A DNA stretch of 64,000 bases from Methylobacterium sp. (GCA_002928875.1 PERO01000004.1:124001-188000); one strand, 5' to 3'. Positions 29,270 to 38,901 are shown, counted from the stretch's first letter. Notes: generated from the letters alone by a model not told the origin. A program made the numbers and translations.

Positions 29270-32200
29270 GCGCGCGCCTTCCATTCCACCATCGCCTGCG
29301 CGTCGCGCGGGGTGATGTCCGGGAAGGCCGGGTTGGCGGTGGCGGGATCGAAATAGCGCCAGGAACGGGCGCATTTCACGAGGCCCCTGGCGCTGGCGAG
29401 TTGCGGAAGCACGGCGACACCCTTCACATCGGCGAGCCGGAAAGCTTCTGCGGGACCTTCCCCCGAAGCCGGTTCGAAGCCGGATGTAATGCAGATCTCC
29501 GCCATGTCGATCCCCGCCAGCGCGGCCGCGATCGCCTCATCCGCGAGGAAGACCTGCGGCACGGCCTCGAGGCTCGAACCCATGCGTTTTGCCGCGCGCT
29601 CCAGTTCCAGCGCGCCCGTCACGACGCGGCGCACATCGCGGATCATCGCCCATTTCGCCGCGAGCGCCTCATCGCGCCACGCCGCGGGCACTTCGGCGAA
29701 ACCCTCCTCGTGGATCGAGCCTTCGATGCCGGGGTGGCGCGCGAGCCAGGCTTCCTCCGCCGTGAAGACGAGGATGGGCGCGAGCCAGCGCAACACGCCA
29801 TCGCAGAGCCGGTCCACGACCGTCAGCGCCGCGCGGCGCTTCAGGCTGGAAGCGGGCTCGCAATAGAGCGTGTCCTTCCGGATATCGAAATAGAAGGCCG
29901 AGAGATCGGTGTTCAGGAACAAGGCCAGTTCCGAAACCACGCGCTTGTAATCGTATTCCGCATAGGCCTTGCGGATGACCGGATCGAGTTCCGCGAGCCG
30001 GTGCAGCATCAGCCGCTCCAGTTCCGGCATCGCGCTGGCCTCCACCGGCTGGCCGTCGAAATGCGCCAGCGCGCCGAGCATCCAGCGGATGGTGTTGCGC
30101 AGCTTGCGGTAATTTTCGGCCATGCTCTTCAGGATTTCCGGGCCGATGCGTTGGTCATCGCCGTAATCCGAACTCGCGACCCAGAGGCGCAGGATATCCG
30201 CGCCGGATTGCTCGATGACGCTCTGCGGGGCCGTGACGTTGCCGAGCGATTTCGACATCTTCCGGCCCTGCTCGTCGAGCGTGAAGCCGTGGGTTAACAC
30301 CACGTCGAAGGGCGCGCGGCCGCGCGTGCCGCAGCTCTCGAGCAGGCTCGACTGAAACCAGCCGCGATGCTGGTCCGAGCCCTCGAGATACATCACCCGG
30401 TCCTCGCCGCCATCGACCACGCGCTTCACGCCGGCAAGGCCGGGGAAATTCACCGGGTCTTCCAGCGTATAGGTGTGGGTGGAGCCGGAATCGAACCAGA
30501 CGTCGAGCACGTCGGTCACCATCTCGTATTGCGCCGGATCATGTCCAAAAGGCGCGAGGAAGCGCTCCTTCGCGCCATCCGCGAACCAGGCATCGGCACC
30601 CTCGGTCTCGAAGGCGGCGGCGATGGCGTCGTCCACGCGCTTGTCCTGCAGCATCGCCTTCGTCTCGTGGTGCACGAAGACGGTGATCGGCACGCCCCAG
30701 GCGCGCTGGCGGCTCATCACCCAATCGGGCTTGTTTTCCACCATGCCGCGGATGCGGTTTTCGCCCGAGGCCGGCACCCATTCGGTGTTCGTGATCGCCT
30801 CGAAGGCGCGCTGGCGCAGCGACACCTCGCCCGGAACGCCTTCCACACGGAAGGGTTTGTCCATGGCAATAAACCACTGAGGCGTGTTGCGGAAGATGAC
30901 CGGCTTCTTCGAGCGCCAGCTATGCGGATATTGATGCTTCAGCCGCCCGCGTGCGACGAGCGCATTCGCCTCGATCAGCGCCTTGATGATCGCCTCGTTG
31001 GCGTCCCCCTTCTCGCCCTTTTCGGTGATGACGCGCTTGCCCGTGAAGCCGGGCGCTTCATCGGTGTAGACGCTGTCATCGTCGATGGTGAAGGGGATCT
31101 TCGTTTCGATGCCGCGCGCGCGCAAATCCTGCTGCACATCCGCGCGGGTCCAGATCTCGAAGTCCTCGCGGCCATGGCTCGGCGCGGTGTGCACGAAGCC
31201 CGTGCCCGCATCATCGGTGACGTGATCGCCATCGAGGAGGGGCACATCGAAGGTGTAGCCGAGAGAGGCGAGCGGGTGGGCGCACACCCAGTCACCCGAA
31301 ATATCGCCACCCGGTAGATCGCGGATCAATTCCGCCTGAACTTTTGCTTGCTGGAACACGGAGTCAGCGAGCGATTTTGACAGGATGAGCTTTTCACCGA
31401 CCTGGAGCCCAAAATCCCGCTCATTGGCAACGATCTTGTAAAGCCCGTAGTTGATCTTCGTTGAGAACGAAATCGCCCGGTTGCCCGGAAGTGTCCACGG
31501 AGTCGTGGTCCAGATAACGACGGATGCGCCTTCAAACAGGAAATACTCTTCGCCTTCCCTCGATGCTCTCGGCGTTGGACTACCCTTCACCGGGAATTTC
31601 ACCCACACCATGTCGCTCTGGTGGTCGTGGTATTCGATCTCGGCTTCGGCCAGCGCGGTCTTCTCCACCACGCTCCACATCACGGGCTTGGAGCCGCGAT
31701 ACAAGAGGCCGTTATCCTTGAACTTCATGATCTCGCGGGCGATCTGCGCTTCCGCGGGATAGGTCATGGTCTGGTAGGGGTTGTCCCAGTCGCCGGTGAT
31801 GCCGAGCCGCTTGAACTCGCCGCGCTGCACATCAAGCCAATGCGTGGCATAGGCCCGGCATTCGGCGCGGAAGGCGTTGATCGCCGCGCCCGAAGTCAGC
31901 TCCGGCTTCGCCTTGCCCTTCGCGCGATATTCCTCCTCGATCTTCCATTCGATCGGCAGGCCGTGGCAATCCCAGCCCGGCACATAGTTGGAATCGAAGC
32001 CCAGCATGCTCTGCGAGCGCGTCACGAGGTCCTTCAGGATCTTGTTCAGCGCATGCCCGATATGGATGTTGCCGTTGGCGTAGGGCGGGCCATCATGCAG
32101 CACGAATTTCGGCTTGCCCGCGGAAGCCTTGCGGATGCGGGTGTAAAGGTCGATCTCCGCCCAGCGCTTCAGGATGTCCGGCTCCTTCTGCGGCAGGCCC

Positions 32201-32283
32201 GCGCGCATCGGGAAGGGCGTTTCCGGCAGAAAGAGGGTCTGGGAATAGTCGAACGGGGTATTCTCGGCGCTCATGGCACTCAT
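29266..32283 (-). CDS. ileS: Isoleucyl-tRNA synthetase
   Basis: IleS charges tRNA-Ile. The 1005-residue class I enzyme has [10 protein letters not shown] (HIGH motif, about residue 70), the editing-domain segment [12 protein letters not shown] that removes misactivated valine, the catalytic-core [10 protein letters not shown], and the KMSKS loop [10 protein letters not shown]. At the C-terminus, KCARSWRYF keeps one Cys where many bacterial IleRS have a four-Cys zinc ribbon. Within about 31,310-31,610 the codon use and GC change sharply (reported separately). A second ATG three codons in could also be the start. Confidence 0.97.
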   Translation of the reverse strand: MSAMSAENTPFDYSQTLFLPETPFPMRAGLPQKEPDILKRWAEIDLYTRIRKASAGKPKFVLHDGPPYANGNIHIGHALNKILKDLVTRSQSMLGFDSNYVPGWDCHGLPIEWKIEEEYRAKGKAKPELTSGAAINAFRAECRAYATHWLDVQRGEFKRLGITGDWDNPYQTMTYPAEAQIAREIMKFKDNGLLYRGSKPVMWSVVEKTALAEAEIEYHDHQSDMVWVKFPVKGSPTPRASREGEEYFLFEGASVVIWTTTPWTLPGNRAISFSTKINYGLYKIVANERDFGLQVGEKLILSKSLADSVFQQAKVQAELIRDLPGGDISGDWVCAHPLASLGYTFDVPLLDGDHVTDDAGTGFVHTAPSHGREDFEIWTRADVQQDLRARGIETKIPFTIDDDSVYTDEAPGFTGKRVITEKGEKGDANEAIIKALIEANALVARGRLKHQYPHSWRSKKPVIFRNTPQWFIAMDKPFRVEGVPGEVSLRQRAFEAITNTEWVPASGENRIRGMVENKPDWVMSRQRAWGVPITVFVHHETKAMLQDKRVDDAIAAAFETEGADAWFADGAKERFLAPFGHDPAQYEMVTDVLDVWFDSGSTHTYTLEDPVNFPGLAGVKRVVDGGEDRVMYLEGSDQHRGWFQSSLLESCGTRGRAPFDVVLTHGFTLDEQGRKMSKSLGNVTAPQSVIEQSGADILRLWVASSDYGDDQRIGPEILKSMAENYRKLRNTIRWMLGALAHFDGQPVEASAMPELERLMLHRLAELDPVIRKAYAEYDYKRVVSELALFLNTDLSAFYFDIRKDTLYCEPASSLKRRAALTVVDRLCDGVLRWLAPILVFTAEEAWLARHPGIEGSIHEEGFAEVPAAWRDEALAAKWAMIRDVRRVVTGALELERAAKRMGSSLEAVPQVFLADEAIAAALAGIDMAEICITSGFEPASGEGPAEAFRLADVKGVAVLPQLASARGLVKCARSWRYFDPATANPAFPDITPRDAQAMVEWKARA
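31310..31610 (-). other. Low-GC, foreign-codon patch inside ileS
   Basis: Hand count of 31,321-31,620 gives 162 G/C in 300 (54%), against about 63-68% in sampled flanking lines. It encodes roughly residues 225-325, the start of the CP1 editing domain, and uses AGA, AGG, AGT, TCA, CCA, ACA and GCA codons that are otherwise scarce around it. The frame is intact. Confidence 0.55.
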
Positions 32284-32451
32284 GATTGGCAGCTCACGGC
32301 AGGGCGAGGGAAAGACAGGCGGGCGGATGAACGGAAGCCGGCCGCGCCTCGCGCCTCAGCGCAGGGCGACCGGGGTCGTAATTCGCAGCAATATCCGACC
32401 GGTGCTCGTCATGATCCGGCCTATAGCAAGCCGGGGCCGCCACGCAAAGTG

Positions 32452-33414
32452 CTATTGCTGCGAAAGAATCCGCCGCGCCTCGGCCTGGTCGGCATCCATC
32501 TGGCGGATCAGCGCCTCGAGGCTGTCAAAGCGTTCCTCGCCGCGCAGGAAAGCCTCGAAGGATACGGTGACGCGCTTGCCATAGAGATCGCCCTTGAAAT
32601 CGATCACGAAGACCTCCAGCAGCGGCGCGCCGTTGTCGAACATCGGGCGGCGACCAAAGCTGGCCACTCCGGCCCGGGGCTCGCCGTCGATGCTGATCCG
32701 CACTGCATAAATGCCATGGCGCAGGCCATTGCCCGGGTCGAGGGCGATGTTCGCGGTCGGGTAGCCCAATTCGCGGCCGCGCTTCGCGCCGTGGATCACC
32801 TCGCCCGAAACCGCATAGGCATGACCCAGCATGCGACTTGCGGTTGCAATCTCGCCTTGCATCAATGCCGTCCGGATGGCGCTGGAGGAGATGATCGCCC
32901 CGGTCTCGTCCCGGAACGGGTCAACGAAATGCACGGCGAAACCATGCCGCGCGGCGGCTTCGGCGAGGAAGTCCGGCGTGCCCGCCCGGCCTTTTCCGAA
33001 GTGAAAATCCTGGCCTACCACGACGCCGGCCACGCCGAGCCGCTCGACGAGAATCCGCTGGACGAAATCCTCCGCGCTCGTCCCCGCAAGCCTGGCATCG
33101 AAGGACAGAATCGCGAGCGCGTCGAAGCCGATAGCGGCAAGCCGCATCGGCCGATCCTCGGCCATTGTCAGGCGGAAAAACGGTTGATCCGGTCTGAAAA
33201 AAACCCGTGGATGCGGCTCGAAAGTCAGGGCCGTGACGATCGCGGGACCCGGCAGCCGGGCGGCGAGATCGCGCGCGGCCGCAGCCACGGCGGCATGTCC
33301 GCAATGGGCGCCGTCGAAGTTGCCGATCGCGACGACCGGACGGGCGGAAGAGGCGGGGTTGTGTGTCAGGGATATCAGCTGGATCCCCAACGGATCGGCG
33401 GAAATCTCGGTCAT
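32452..33414 (-). CDS. ribF: Bifunctional riboflavin kinase/FAD synthetase
   Basis: RibF phosphorylates riboflavin to FMN and adenylylates FMN to FAD. The 320-residue protein has the N-terminal nucleotidyltransferase motif GNFDGAHCGH, a SSSAIR segment, and the C-terminal kinase motif GYPTANIAL. The start at 33414 matches the family's N-terminus; the open frame runs 47 codons further upstream without similarity. No strong Shine-Dalgarno is visible. It is divergent from the CheY-like gene, with an AT-richer 211-base spacer between them. Confidence 0.94.
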   Translation of the reverse strand: MTEISADPLGIQLISLTHNPASSARPVVAIGNFDGAHCGHAAVAAAARDLAARLPGPAIVTALTFEPHPRVFFRPDQPFFRLTMAEDRPMRLAAIGFDALAILSFDARLAGTSAEDFVQRILVERLGVAGVVVGQDFHFGKGRAGTPDFLAEAAARHGFAVHFVDPFRDETGAIISSSAIRTALMQGEIATASRMLGHAYAVSGEVIHGAKRGRELGYPTANIALDPGNGLRHGIYAVRISIDGEPRAGVASFGRRPMFDNGAPLLEVFVIDFKGDLYGKRVTVSFEAFLRGEERFDSLEALIRQMDADQAEARRILSQQ

Positions 33415-33625
33415 GGTGGTCCACGGGGGAAGGCACGGTGAGACGATCGATGCCAAATGCATCACGAAATTGGTTCGCAGTTGAACCGCATTAACATAAT
33501 CGCAAGAGGCCGCGACATAATGTTCGTGCCGGTGGGTTCTCAACTCCAGGTTCAAAGGACAGGAGAAGCCTCCGCTGCGGGTCCCGGAGGGGATTTCAGG
33601 CGGATCGCCTCAGGTGGAGTAAAAC

Positions 33626-34012
33626 ATGGCTTTCGATGCAGGCACGTCCATTCTCGTTGTGGATGATTATCAGACGATGGTCCGGATCATCCGGAATCTT
33701 CTGAAACAGCTCGGTTTCGAGAATGTCGACGAAGCGTCCGATGGGTCCGAAGCGCTCGCGAAGATGCGCGAGAAGCGTTACGGCCTCATTATTTCGGACT
33801 GGAACATGCAGCCGATGACCGGCTACGAGTTGCTGAAGCAGGTGCGCGCCGACCGCGATCTGCACGCAACGCCGTTCATCATGGTCACGGCGGAATCGAA
33901 GACGGAAAACGTCATCGCCGCCAAGCGCGCCGGTGTGAACAACTACATCGTGAAGCCGTTCAACGCCCAGACGCTGAAGGCCAAGATCGACGCCGTTTCC
34001 GCCTCGACCTGA
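33626..34012 (+). CDS. CheY-like single-domain response regulator
   Basis: A 128-residue receiver domain with all key residues: acidic pair Asp13-Asp14, phosphoacceptor Asp58 in IISDWNM, Thr88 in VTAES and Lys110 in IVKPFN. There is no output domain, so it acts by protein contact. The sequence pattern (TMVRIIRNLLKQLGF) is CheY-like, but no chemotaxis or flagellar operon is in the window. A TipF-like protein, a factor for flagellar assembly in Caulobacter, is encoded 1 kb away. GGTGGAG lies 6 bases before the ATG. Confidence 0.9.
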   Translation: MAFDAGTSILVVDDYQTMVRIIRNLLKQLGFENVDEASDGSEALAKMREKRYGLIISDWNMQPMTGYELLKQVRADRDLHATPFIMVTAESKTENVIAAKRAGVNNYIVKPFNAQTLKAKIDAVSAST

Positions 34013-34033
34013 CCGCCACTCTCCACCCGGCGA

Positions 34034-34903
34034 TCAATCGACAAGGCTGACCATGCAATAGGTCGGCCTTTGTCGCGTCTCGGCCGCGAGGCTTTCGAGC
34101 CGGTCGTGATCGTAGCGCGAGCCATCGAGCCCGATCTGGTGTCCGTGGATTCCGGCGAGCGTCATGATCACGTCGTGACCCTCCGCATTGGCGCCGGCGA
34201 TATCGGTGCGGAACGCATCCCCGATGCAGAGCACGCGAGCGGTCGCCAGGGGCTGGCCGAGCACCGCCTCCAGCGCCTGGCGCGCGCGGCTATAGACCAG
34301 CGGCTTCGGCTTGCCGACCCAGATCACCGACCCACCCAGCTTTTCGTAAAGATCGGCAAGCGCGCCCGCACAGGGAATCAGCCGGTCGCCGCGCTCCACC
34401 ACCAGATCCGGATTGGCACAATAGAGAGGCAGGCCACGCGCCTGCGCGATCTCCAGGGTAGGGCGGTATTGCTCCGGCGTTTCGGTTTCGTCGTCAAAGA
34501 GGCCCGTGCACAGCACCAGTTCGGCGCTTTCGAGCGGGGCGGGCTGCGCGGAAAGCCCCTCGAACACACCGGCATCGCGCGCCGGGCCGATATGGAAAAA
34601 CGGCTTCGCGCCTTCGCGTTCCAGCAATTCGCGGGTGACACCGCCCGAGGAAACGAGGGCATCGTAGCAGGGCTCGATCACGCCCAGATCGCGCAATTGC
34701 TGCGCAACGAGAGGCGGCAGGCGCGGTGAATTCGTCAGCAGCGCCACCGGCTTGCCGGCGCGGCGCGCGGCGGCGAGTGCCTGCTGGGCGCCGGGCGTCG
34801 CCACGACGCCATTGTGCAGCACCCCCCAGACATCGGAGATGATCGCGTCGTAGCGATCGAGCACGTCGGACAGACGCGCGATGGGCTGGATGCGGGCTGA
34901 CAT
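34034..34903 (-). CDS. HAD-superfamily hydrolase, class IIA-like (TIGR01459 type)
   Basis: The 289-residue protein resembles NagD-type HAD phosphatases: motif I region DAIISDVWGVLHNG, motif II LLTNSPR, motif III Lys in WVGKPKP and motif IV CIGDAFRTDIAGA. In motif I the second Asp of DxD is replaced by Trp (DVWG), which is, as I recall, characteristic of this subfamily; classical phosphatase chemistry would then need a different acid. Its location near ribF is conserved in rhizobia. The substrate is unknown. Confidence 0.85.
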   Translation of the reverse strand: MSARIQPIARLSDVLDRYDAIISDVWGVLHNGVVATPGAQQALAAARRAGKPVALLTNSPRLPPLVAQQLRDLGVIEPCYDALVSSGGVTRELLEREGAKPFFHIGPARDAGVFEGLSAQPAPLESAELVLCTGLFDDETETPEQYRPTLEIAQARGLPLYCANPDLVVERGDRLIPCAGALADLYEKLGGSVIWVGKPKPLVYSRARQALEAVLGQPLATARVLCIGDAFRTDIAGANAEGHDVIMTLAGIHGHQIGLDGSRYDHDRLESLAAETRQRPTYCMVSLVD

Positions 34904-34996
34904 GGCGAACGGACCTCGGCGATCAAGACGCGAAAACGAGCGTGGTCCCGCTCGCTAGCCGCTCATGTTCCGGGAAACAACCCTGCGAGGCGCCTC

Positions 34997-36442
34997 TCAG
35001 GCGCGCCGCGCCAGTTCGCGCAGACCGCGCCGCTCGGGCGTGGCCTGTGCTTCGATCGTTCTCGCCCGGGCGACAGGGGCTGCAGCCGCCGGCGCTTCCT
35101 CCAGCACTTCCGGCCGGACCGCCTGCGGTGGCGCGAAGACCTGGCCTTGCGCATAGGCGATGTTGAAATCGATCAGCTCCGCGACGGTGACCTCGTCGTT
35201 GACGCCCTCGATCAGCAGCGAGATCTGGCGGCGACCCAGCAGGGCGGCGAAATCGGCCGCGGCGACCTCGAGGGTCTGCTCCTCGCTCTGGCTCGCGGCG
35301 ATGAGGCGGTTCGCATCCATGCGCATCCAGCGCACATTCGATTGCTGCAGGCGCGGCAGTTCGAAATTGTAATCCGTGACCTCGCGCACCATGAAGCGGA
35401 AGCCCATCTCGGACAATTGGCGCAGGGCCTCGTTCTCCACCGCGATCGCCTTCTTGAAGAAGCGCTGCGGCAGCGAGAGCACGATGCGGCGCGGCGCGTT
35501 GGGCGCATCGGCCACAAGCGCGCGCAACTCGTCGAAGGCGGGCTCGCTGAGGAGATAACGCTGCGAGAGATCGGCCACCAGCGTCACGTCGCGCTGGCGC
35601 TGCTCGAACATCCGGGCGAGCCGCATGGCCTGCACCATCAGCTTGCGATCGAAGGCAAGCTGGTGGCCGACATGTTCGACCGCCGTGCGGATGTCACTCG
35701 TGGAGATGCGCGGGTCGCAGCCATCGGGACGCAGGCTCACCTCGTAGGCCCGCGTCTTGCGCTGCGGCAGGCTCACGATGCGCTGGAGATAGAGCTCGAA
35801 GCGGTCGGCCGCGATGGCCGCCGCGACGAGCTGCCGGACGGCGCGCGGCGGCTCGCCGAAATTGGAAAGATCGGGAACGCCGGGAATTTCGCGCAAGCCG
35901 GGAACCGTCGGCGCAACCAGCGCATCGCCGAATTCGTCCGGGGCGATGTCACGTGCCACGACCGCGGCGGCCGGGGCCGGCACGGGGCTCTGCGCGGCCG
36001 GCGTGAAGCGGGGAGCCGCCTGCGGCTGCGCCAGACCGTCGCGACGCAGGGCGGCCAATTCGCCTTCCACCTGCTCCGTCCGGCGGTCGAGTTCGGACAT
36101 CTCGTCGGCGATGTCACGCACGATCTCGCTCAGCGCGGCCCATTCCTCCGACCGATCCGGCGCGACAACCGCCTCGTGCTGCACGACGGCATCCCGCATC
36201 TCGCGGGTCATGCGCGCCAGCATCGCCGCCTGCTGGCGGGTCGTTTCGAGGTGGTCGCGAAGCAGGGCCAGCTCGTCCTGCACGGCGTGCCCGCTCGCAC
36301 GGAGTGCAAAAATGCACGCGACGAGGGCTGCCGCCATCGCGGCGACGACCAGCACCAGCAGATCGAACCGCTGTGCGACAAAGGTCACGCCAGCGGCTGC
36401 CACCGCGACCGTCACCACCTTCAGGAGAGACCGAAAATCCAT
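34997..36442 (-). CDS. TipF-like membrane protein with degenerate EAL domain
   Basis: The 481-residue protein has two N-terminal membrane helices (about 8-23 and 26-43), a coiled-coil region to about residue 130, an Ala/Pro-rich linker and a C-terminal EAL-like domain (about 205-445). In that domain EAL is changed to EVS (AYEVSLRP), and the metal-binding DDFG segment is replaced by REVTDYN, so cyclic-di-GMP hydrolysis is not expected. This order of parts matches Caulobacter TipF, a c-di-GMP-binding factor in flagellum placement. The start MDFRSLLKVV is chosen at the first residue before the membrane helices; no clear ribosome-binding site is visible. Confidence 0.8.
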   Translation of the reverse strand: MDFRSLLKVVTVAVAAAGVTFVAQRFDLLVLVVAAMAAALVACIFALRASGHAVQDELALLRDHLETTRQQAAMLARMTREMRDAVVQHEAVVAPDRSEEWAALSEIVRDIADEMSELDRRTEQVEGELAALRRDGLAQPQAAPRFTPAAQSPVPAPAAAVVARDIAPDEFGDALVAPTVPGLREIPGVPDLSNFGEPPRAVRQLVAAAIAADRFELYLQRIVSLPQRKTRAYEVSLRPDGCDPRISTSDIRTAVEHVGHQLAFDRKLMVQAMRLARMFEQRQRDVTLVADLSQRYLLSEPAFDELRALVADAPNAPRRIVLSLPQRFFKKAIAVENEALRQLSEMGFRFMVREVTDYNFELPRLQQSNVRWMRMDANRLIAASQSEEQTLEVAAADFAALLGRRQISLLIEGVNDEVTVAELIDFNIAYAQGQVFAPPQAVRPEVLEEAPAAAAPVARARTIEAQATPERRGLRELARRA

Positions 36443-36466
36443 CGGAACGCGCGCGCCCCAGCACAA

Positions 36467-36496
36467 CGAATCACATGAGTCGAACGTATTGATTCG
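36467..36496. promoter_or_regulatory. Inverted repeat upstream of the TipF-like gene
   Basis: CGAATCA (36467-36473) and TGATTCG (36490-36496) are exact inverted 7-base arms 16 bases apart, 25 bases before the TipF-like start, in the divergent spacer to the RidA-family gene. The function is unknown. Confidence 0.3.
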
Positions 36497-36535
36497 CAAA
36501 CGCGCTGGCGAGGGCTCAGCCCCCAAACCGCCTGT

Positions 36536-36554
36536 GGAAACCGGGCCGGTTTCC
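36536..36554. promoter_or_regulatory. 19-bp palindrome upstream of the RidA-family gene
   Basis: GGAAACC-GGGCC-GGTTTCC, exact 7-base arms. It lies 84 bases before the RidA-family ATG and could be an operator; without a T tract it is a poor terminator. Confidence 0.35.
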
Positions 36555-36638
36555 GAAAATAATTCACCCCGTCTCTCTTTTGAAACAGCGCCGCCTCGCG
36601 ATACGTAGTGGCATGGTCAAGCCGGAGGTCTTCTTGCC

Positions 36639-37115
36639 ATGCCGAGAGTCATCAATCCGCGCGGCATCGCGCCTCCGGGGTCGCGTTATGCCCATGGCGT
36701 GGTGCATTCGGCCCGGGCGCGGCGGCTGGTGATTTCCGGACAGGTGGGGCAACGCCTCGACGGTTCCGTGCCGGAGGATCTGGCCGAGCAGATGGAAGCC
36801 GCCTGGGACAACCTGACGGCCATCCTCGCGGAAGCGGGCATGAGCGTCACCGAACTCGTACGCATCGGCGTCTTCACCACGGTGCCCGGCTCCGTGGCGA
36901 TGTATCGCAGCATTCGCGACCGGCGGCTGGGCGGGCATCTCTGCGCGGCGACCTATCTCGAGGTCGCCGGCCTTGCCGCACCGCATCTCCTGTTCGAAAT
37001 CGAGGCGGAAGCCGTCTGCGAGGAGCCCGATCAGGCCTTTCTCGAGCTTCCGCAATCGGACGAGGAATTCGCGCGACCGCCCGGCCTGCCGCCAGGGGCG
37101 CGGGCCGATCGGTGA
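36639..37115 (+). CDS. RidA-family (YjgF/YER057c/UK114) protein without the catalytic arginine
   Basis: This 158-residue protein has the RidA fold pattern: RYAHGVVHS, VISGQVGQRLDG, VTELVRIGVFTT and a terminal FEIEAEAV strand, plus a 30-residue acidic/Pro-rich C-terminal extension. Catalytic imine deaminases of the family have Arg in the PARSxVEV segment; here the aligned segment is CAATYLEV, with Ala104 at the Arg position. It is probably not a 2-aminoacrylate deaminase. GGAGGTC precedes the start. The next gene is an aminotransferase, which could hint at a role with imines or ketoacids. Confidence 0.85.
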   Translation: MPRVINPRGIAPPGSRYAHGVVHSARARRLVISGQVGQRLDGSVPEDLAEQMEAAWDNLTAILAEAGMSVTELVRIGVFTTVPGSVAMYRSIRDRRLGGHLCAATYLEVAGLAAPHLLFEIEAEAVCEEPDQAFLELPQSDEEFARPPGLPPGARADR

Positions 37116-37237
37116 TTTCCGCGCCGGAGGCCAGACGCGCCGGCGGAAATTGCAGCGCCCATCACCGCAAGCGGGGTTGTGTCCCGCGCGGGGCGGCGTA
37201 TCCTCCTGTCCACATTACCTGACGGGGAAGAAACATC

Positions 37238-38593
37238 ATGCCGACCTCCAGCGCCGCGGCGCCGCTCACCACCTTCTCCCAGCCGAACGATCTCGAGGCG
37301 TTCTGGATGCCGTTCACCGCCGAACGGGCCTTCAAGAAGTCGCCGCGCATCGTCTCGCGCTCGAAGGACATGCATTATTACACCTATGACGGCCGCGCGA
37401 TCATGGACACGACCGCCGGGCTCTGGTGCTGCAATGCCGGCCACAACCGCGATCCGATCGTCGCGGCCATCAAGGCCCAGGCCGAGACGCTCGATTACGC
37501 GCCGCCCTTCCAGTTCGCGCATCCCCTCGGCTTCCAGCTCGCCTCGCGCATCGCGTCGATGGCGCCGGGCGATCTCGATCACGTCTTCTTCGTCAATTCC
37601 GGCTCGGAAGCGGTGGATACCGCGCTGAAGATGGCGATCGGTTATTTCCAGGCGAAGGGCGAGGGCAATCGCTGCCGCCTCATCGGGCGCGAGCGCGGCT
37701 ATCACGGCATCGGCTTTGGCGGCATCTCGGTCGGCGGCATGGTCGCGAACCGCAAGGCCTTCGCGACGCAGCTTCTGCCGCATGTCGACCATCTGCCGCA
37801 CACCTACAATCGCGCCGAGCAGGCCTTCACCAAGGGCGAGCCGGAATGGGGCGCGCATCTCGCCGATGATCTCGAGCGCATCGTCGCGCTGCACGATGCC
37901 TCGACCATCGCGGCGGTGATCGTGGAGCCGATGGCGGGCTCGACCGGCGTGCTGCCCACGCCGAAGGGTTACCTGAAGCGCCTGCGCGACATCTGCGACA
38001 AATACGGCATCCTGCTGATCTTCGACGAGGTGATCTGCGGGTTTGGCCGCCTTGGCACGGCTTTCGCGGCCGAGCGCTATGGCGTGGTGCCCGATTTCAT
38101 CACCTTCGCGAAGGGCGTCACCTCCGGCACGGTGCCGATGGGCGGCGTCATCGCCCGCAAGCACATCCACGAGGCCTTCATGAAGGGCCCCGAGCATATG
38201 GTGGAGTTCTTCCACGGCTACACCTATTCCGCGCACCCGCTGGCCTGCGCGGCCTCGATCGCGGCGCTGGACGTCTACCGCGACGAGAAGCTCTTCGAGC
38301 GGGCGAAGGCCATCGAGCCGGTCTGGGCCGATGCGATCCATTCGTTGAAGGGCCAGCCGAATGTGCTGGATATCCGCACCGTGGGCCTCACGGCGGCGAT
38401 CGACCTTGCTTCCATCCCCGATGCCTTCGGCAAGCGCGCCTTCACCGCGATGCATCGCGGCTTCGAGGATTACGGCTTCATGGTGCGCAATGCCGGCGAG
38501 TCGCTGGTGCTCACCCCGCCGCTCATCATCTCGGAAGCGCAGATCGACGAGACCGTGGACAAGCTCGGCCAGCTCATCCGCGCCGTGGCGTGA
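37238..38593 (+). CDS. Class III omega-amino acid:pyruvate aminotransferase (beta-alanine:pyruvate type)
   Basis: A 451-residue PLP enzyme of fold type I. It has the cofactor-phosphate motif NSGSEAVDTALK, LLIFDEVICGFGRLG with the ring-stacking Asp, and the Schiff-base Lys in ITFAKGVTSG. The N-terminal segment FWMPFTAERAFKKSPR and the length match omega-amino acid:pyruvate aminotransferases that use beta-alanine or other omega-amines. GGGGAAG is 8 bases before the start. It stands between RidA and a small remnant gene without obvious pathway partners, so the true amine donor is uncertain. Confidence 0.88.
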   Translation: MPTSSAAAPLTTFSQPNDLEAFWMPFTAERAFKKSPRIVSRSKDMHYYTYDGRAIMDTTAGLWCCNAGHNRDPIVAAIKAQAETLDYAPPFQFAHPLGFQLASRIASMAPGDLDHVFFVNSGSEAVDTALKMAIGYFQAKGEGNRCRLIGRERGYHGIGFGGISVGGMVANRKAFATQLLPHVDHLPHTYNRAEQAFTKGEPEWGAHLADDLERIVALHDASTIAAVIVEPMAGSTGVLPTPKGYLKRLRDICDKYGILLIFDEVICGFGRLGTAFAAERYGVVPDFITFAKGVTSGTVPMGGVIARKHIHEAFMKGPEHMVEFFHGYTYSAHPLACAASIAALDVYRDEKLFERAKAIEPVWADAIHSLKGQPNVLDIRTVGLTAAIDLASIPDAFGKRAFTAMHRGFEDYGFMVRNAGESLVLTPPLIISEAQIDETVDKLGQLIRAVA

Positions 38594-38670
38594 GAGGCGG
38601 CCGCGTGCGGGCCGCGTATCGCGTGGCCTGCATGATTGCCAAACCGGACAATTCTTGCTGGAATTGAGCC

Positions 38671-38898
38671 ATGAATCGTCCGGATTGCCTGCAGCAGGCC
38701 TTCAATCGGTTCGGCGTCACCATCAGCGGCGCCGAGCTTGCCGGCGTGTCGCAGCATAGCCCGCACGAGGCGATCCTCGTGCTGCTCGCCGACCGCGAGA
38801 TTGCCGCCCGCTTCGATGCCGCGCATGGCCGCCCCCCCGAAGAGGCCGATCTCGAGGCGCTGCTGGAAGTCTACGAGGCCGCCGCCCGGAAGACGTGA
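38671..38898 (+). CDS. Small protein resembling the cap domain of phosphonoacetaldehyde hydrolase (possible gene remnant)
   Basis: This 75-residue open frame has the pattern FNRFGVTISGAEL...HEAILVLL...IAARFDAAHGRPPEEADLEALLEVYE. That spacing of residues matches the helical cap segment of PhnX-type phosphonatases (AFxxFGVxIxxxEAR...DHIRxLxxxPxIAxRWxxxxGRxPxxxDVxxLYxxF). The catalytic DWAGT N-terminus and the whole HAD core are absent, and the catalytic cap Lys is not present. It may be a relic of a degraded phnX or a stand-alone domain. The codon use looks normal, and a GGA is 8 bases before the ATG. Coding status is uncertain. Confidence 0.5.
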   Translation: MNRPDCLQQAFNRFGVTISGAELAGVSQHSPHEAILVLLADREIAARFDAAHGRPPEEADLEALLEVYEAAARKT

Positions 38899-38901
38899 GA
38901 T

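Noticed and set aside
33480..33500. CtrA site before the CheY-like gene
   Set aside because: TTGA and TTAA are 6 rather than 7 bases apart and one half is changed, so it is too weak to call.
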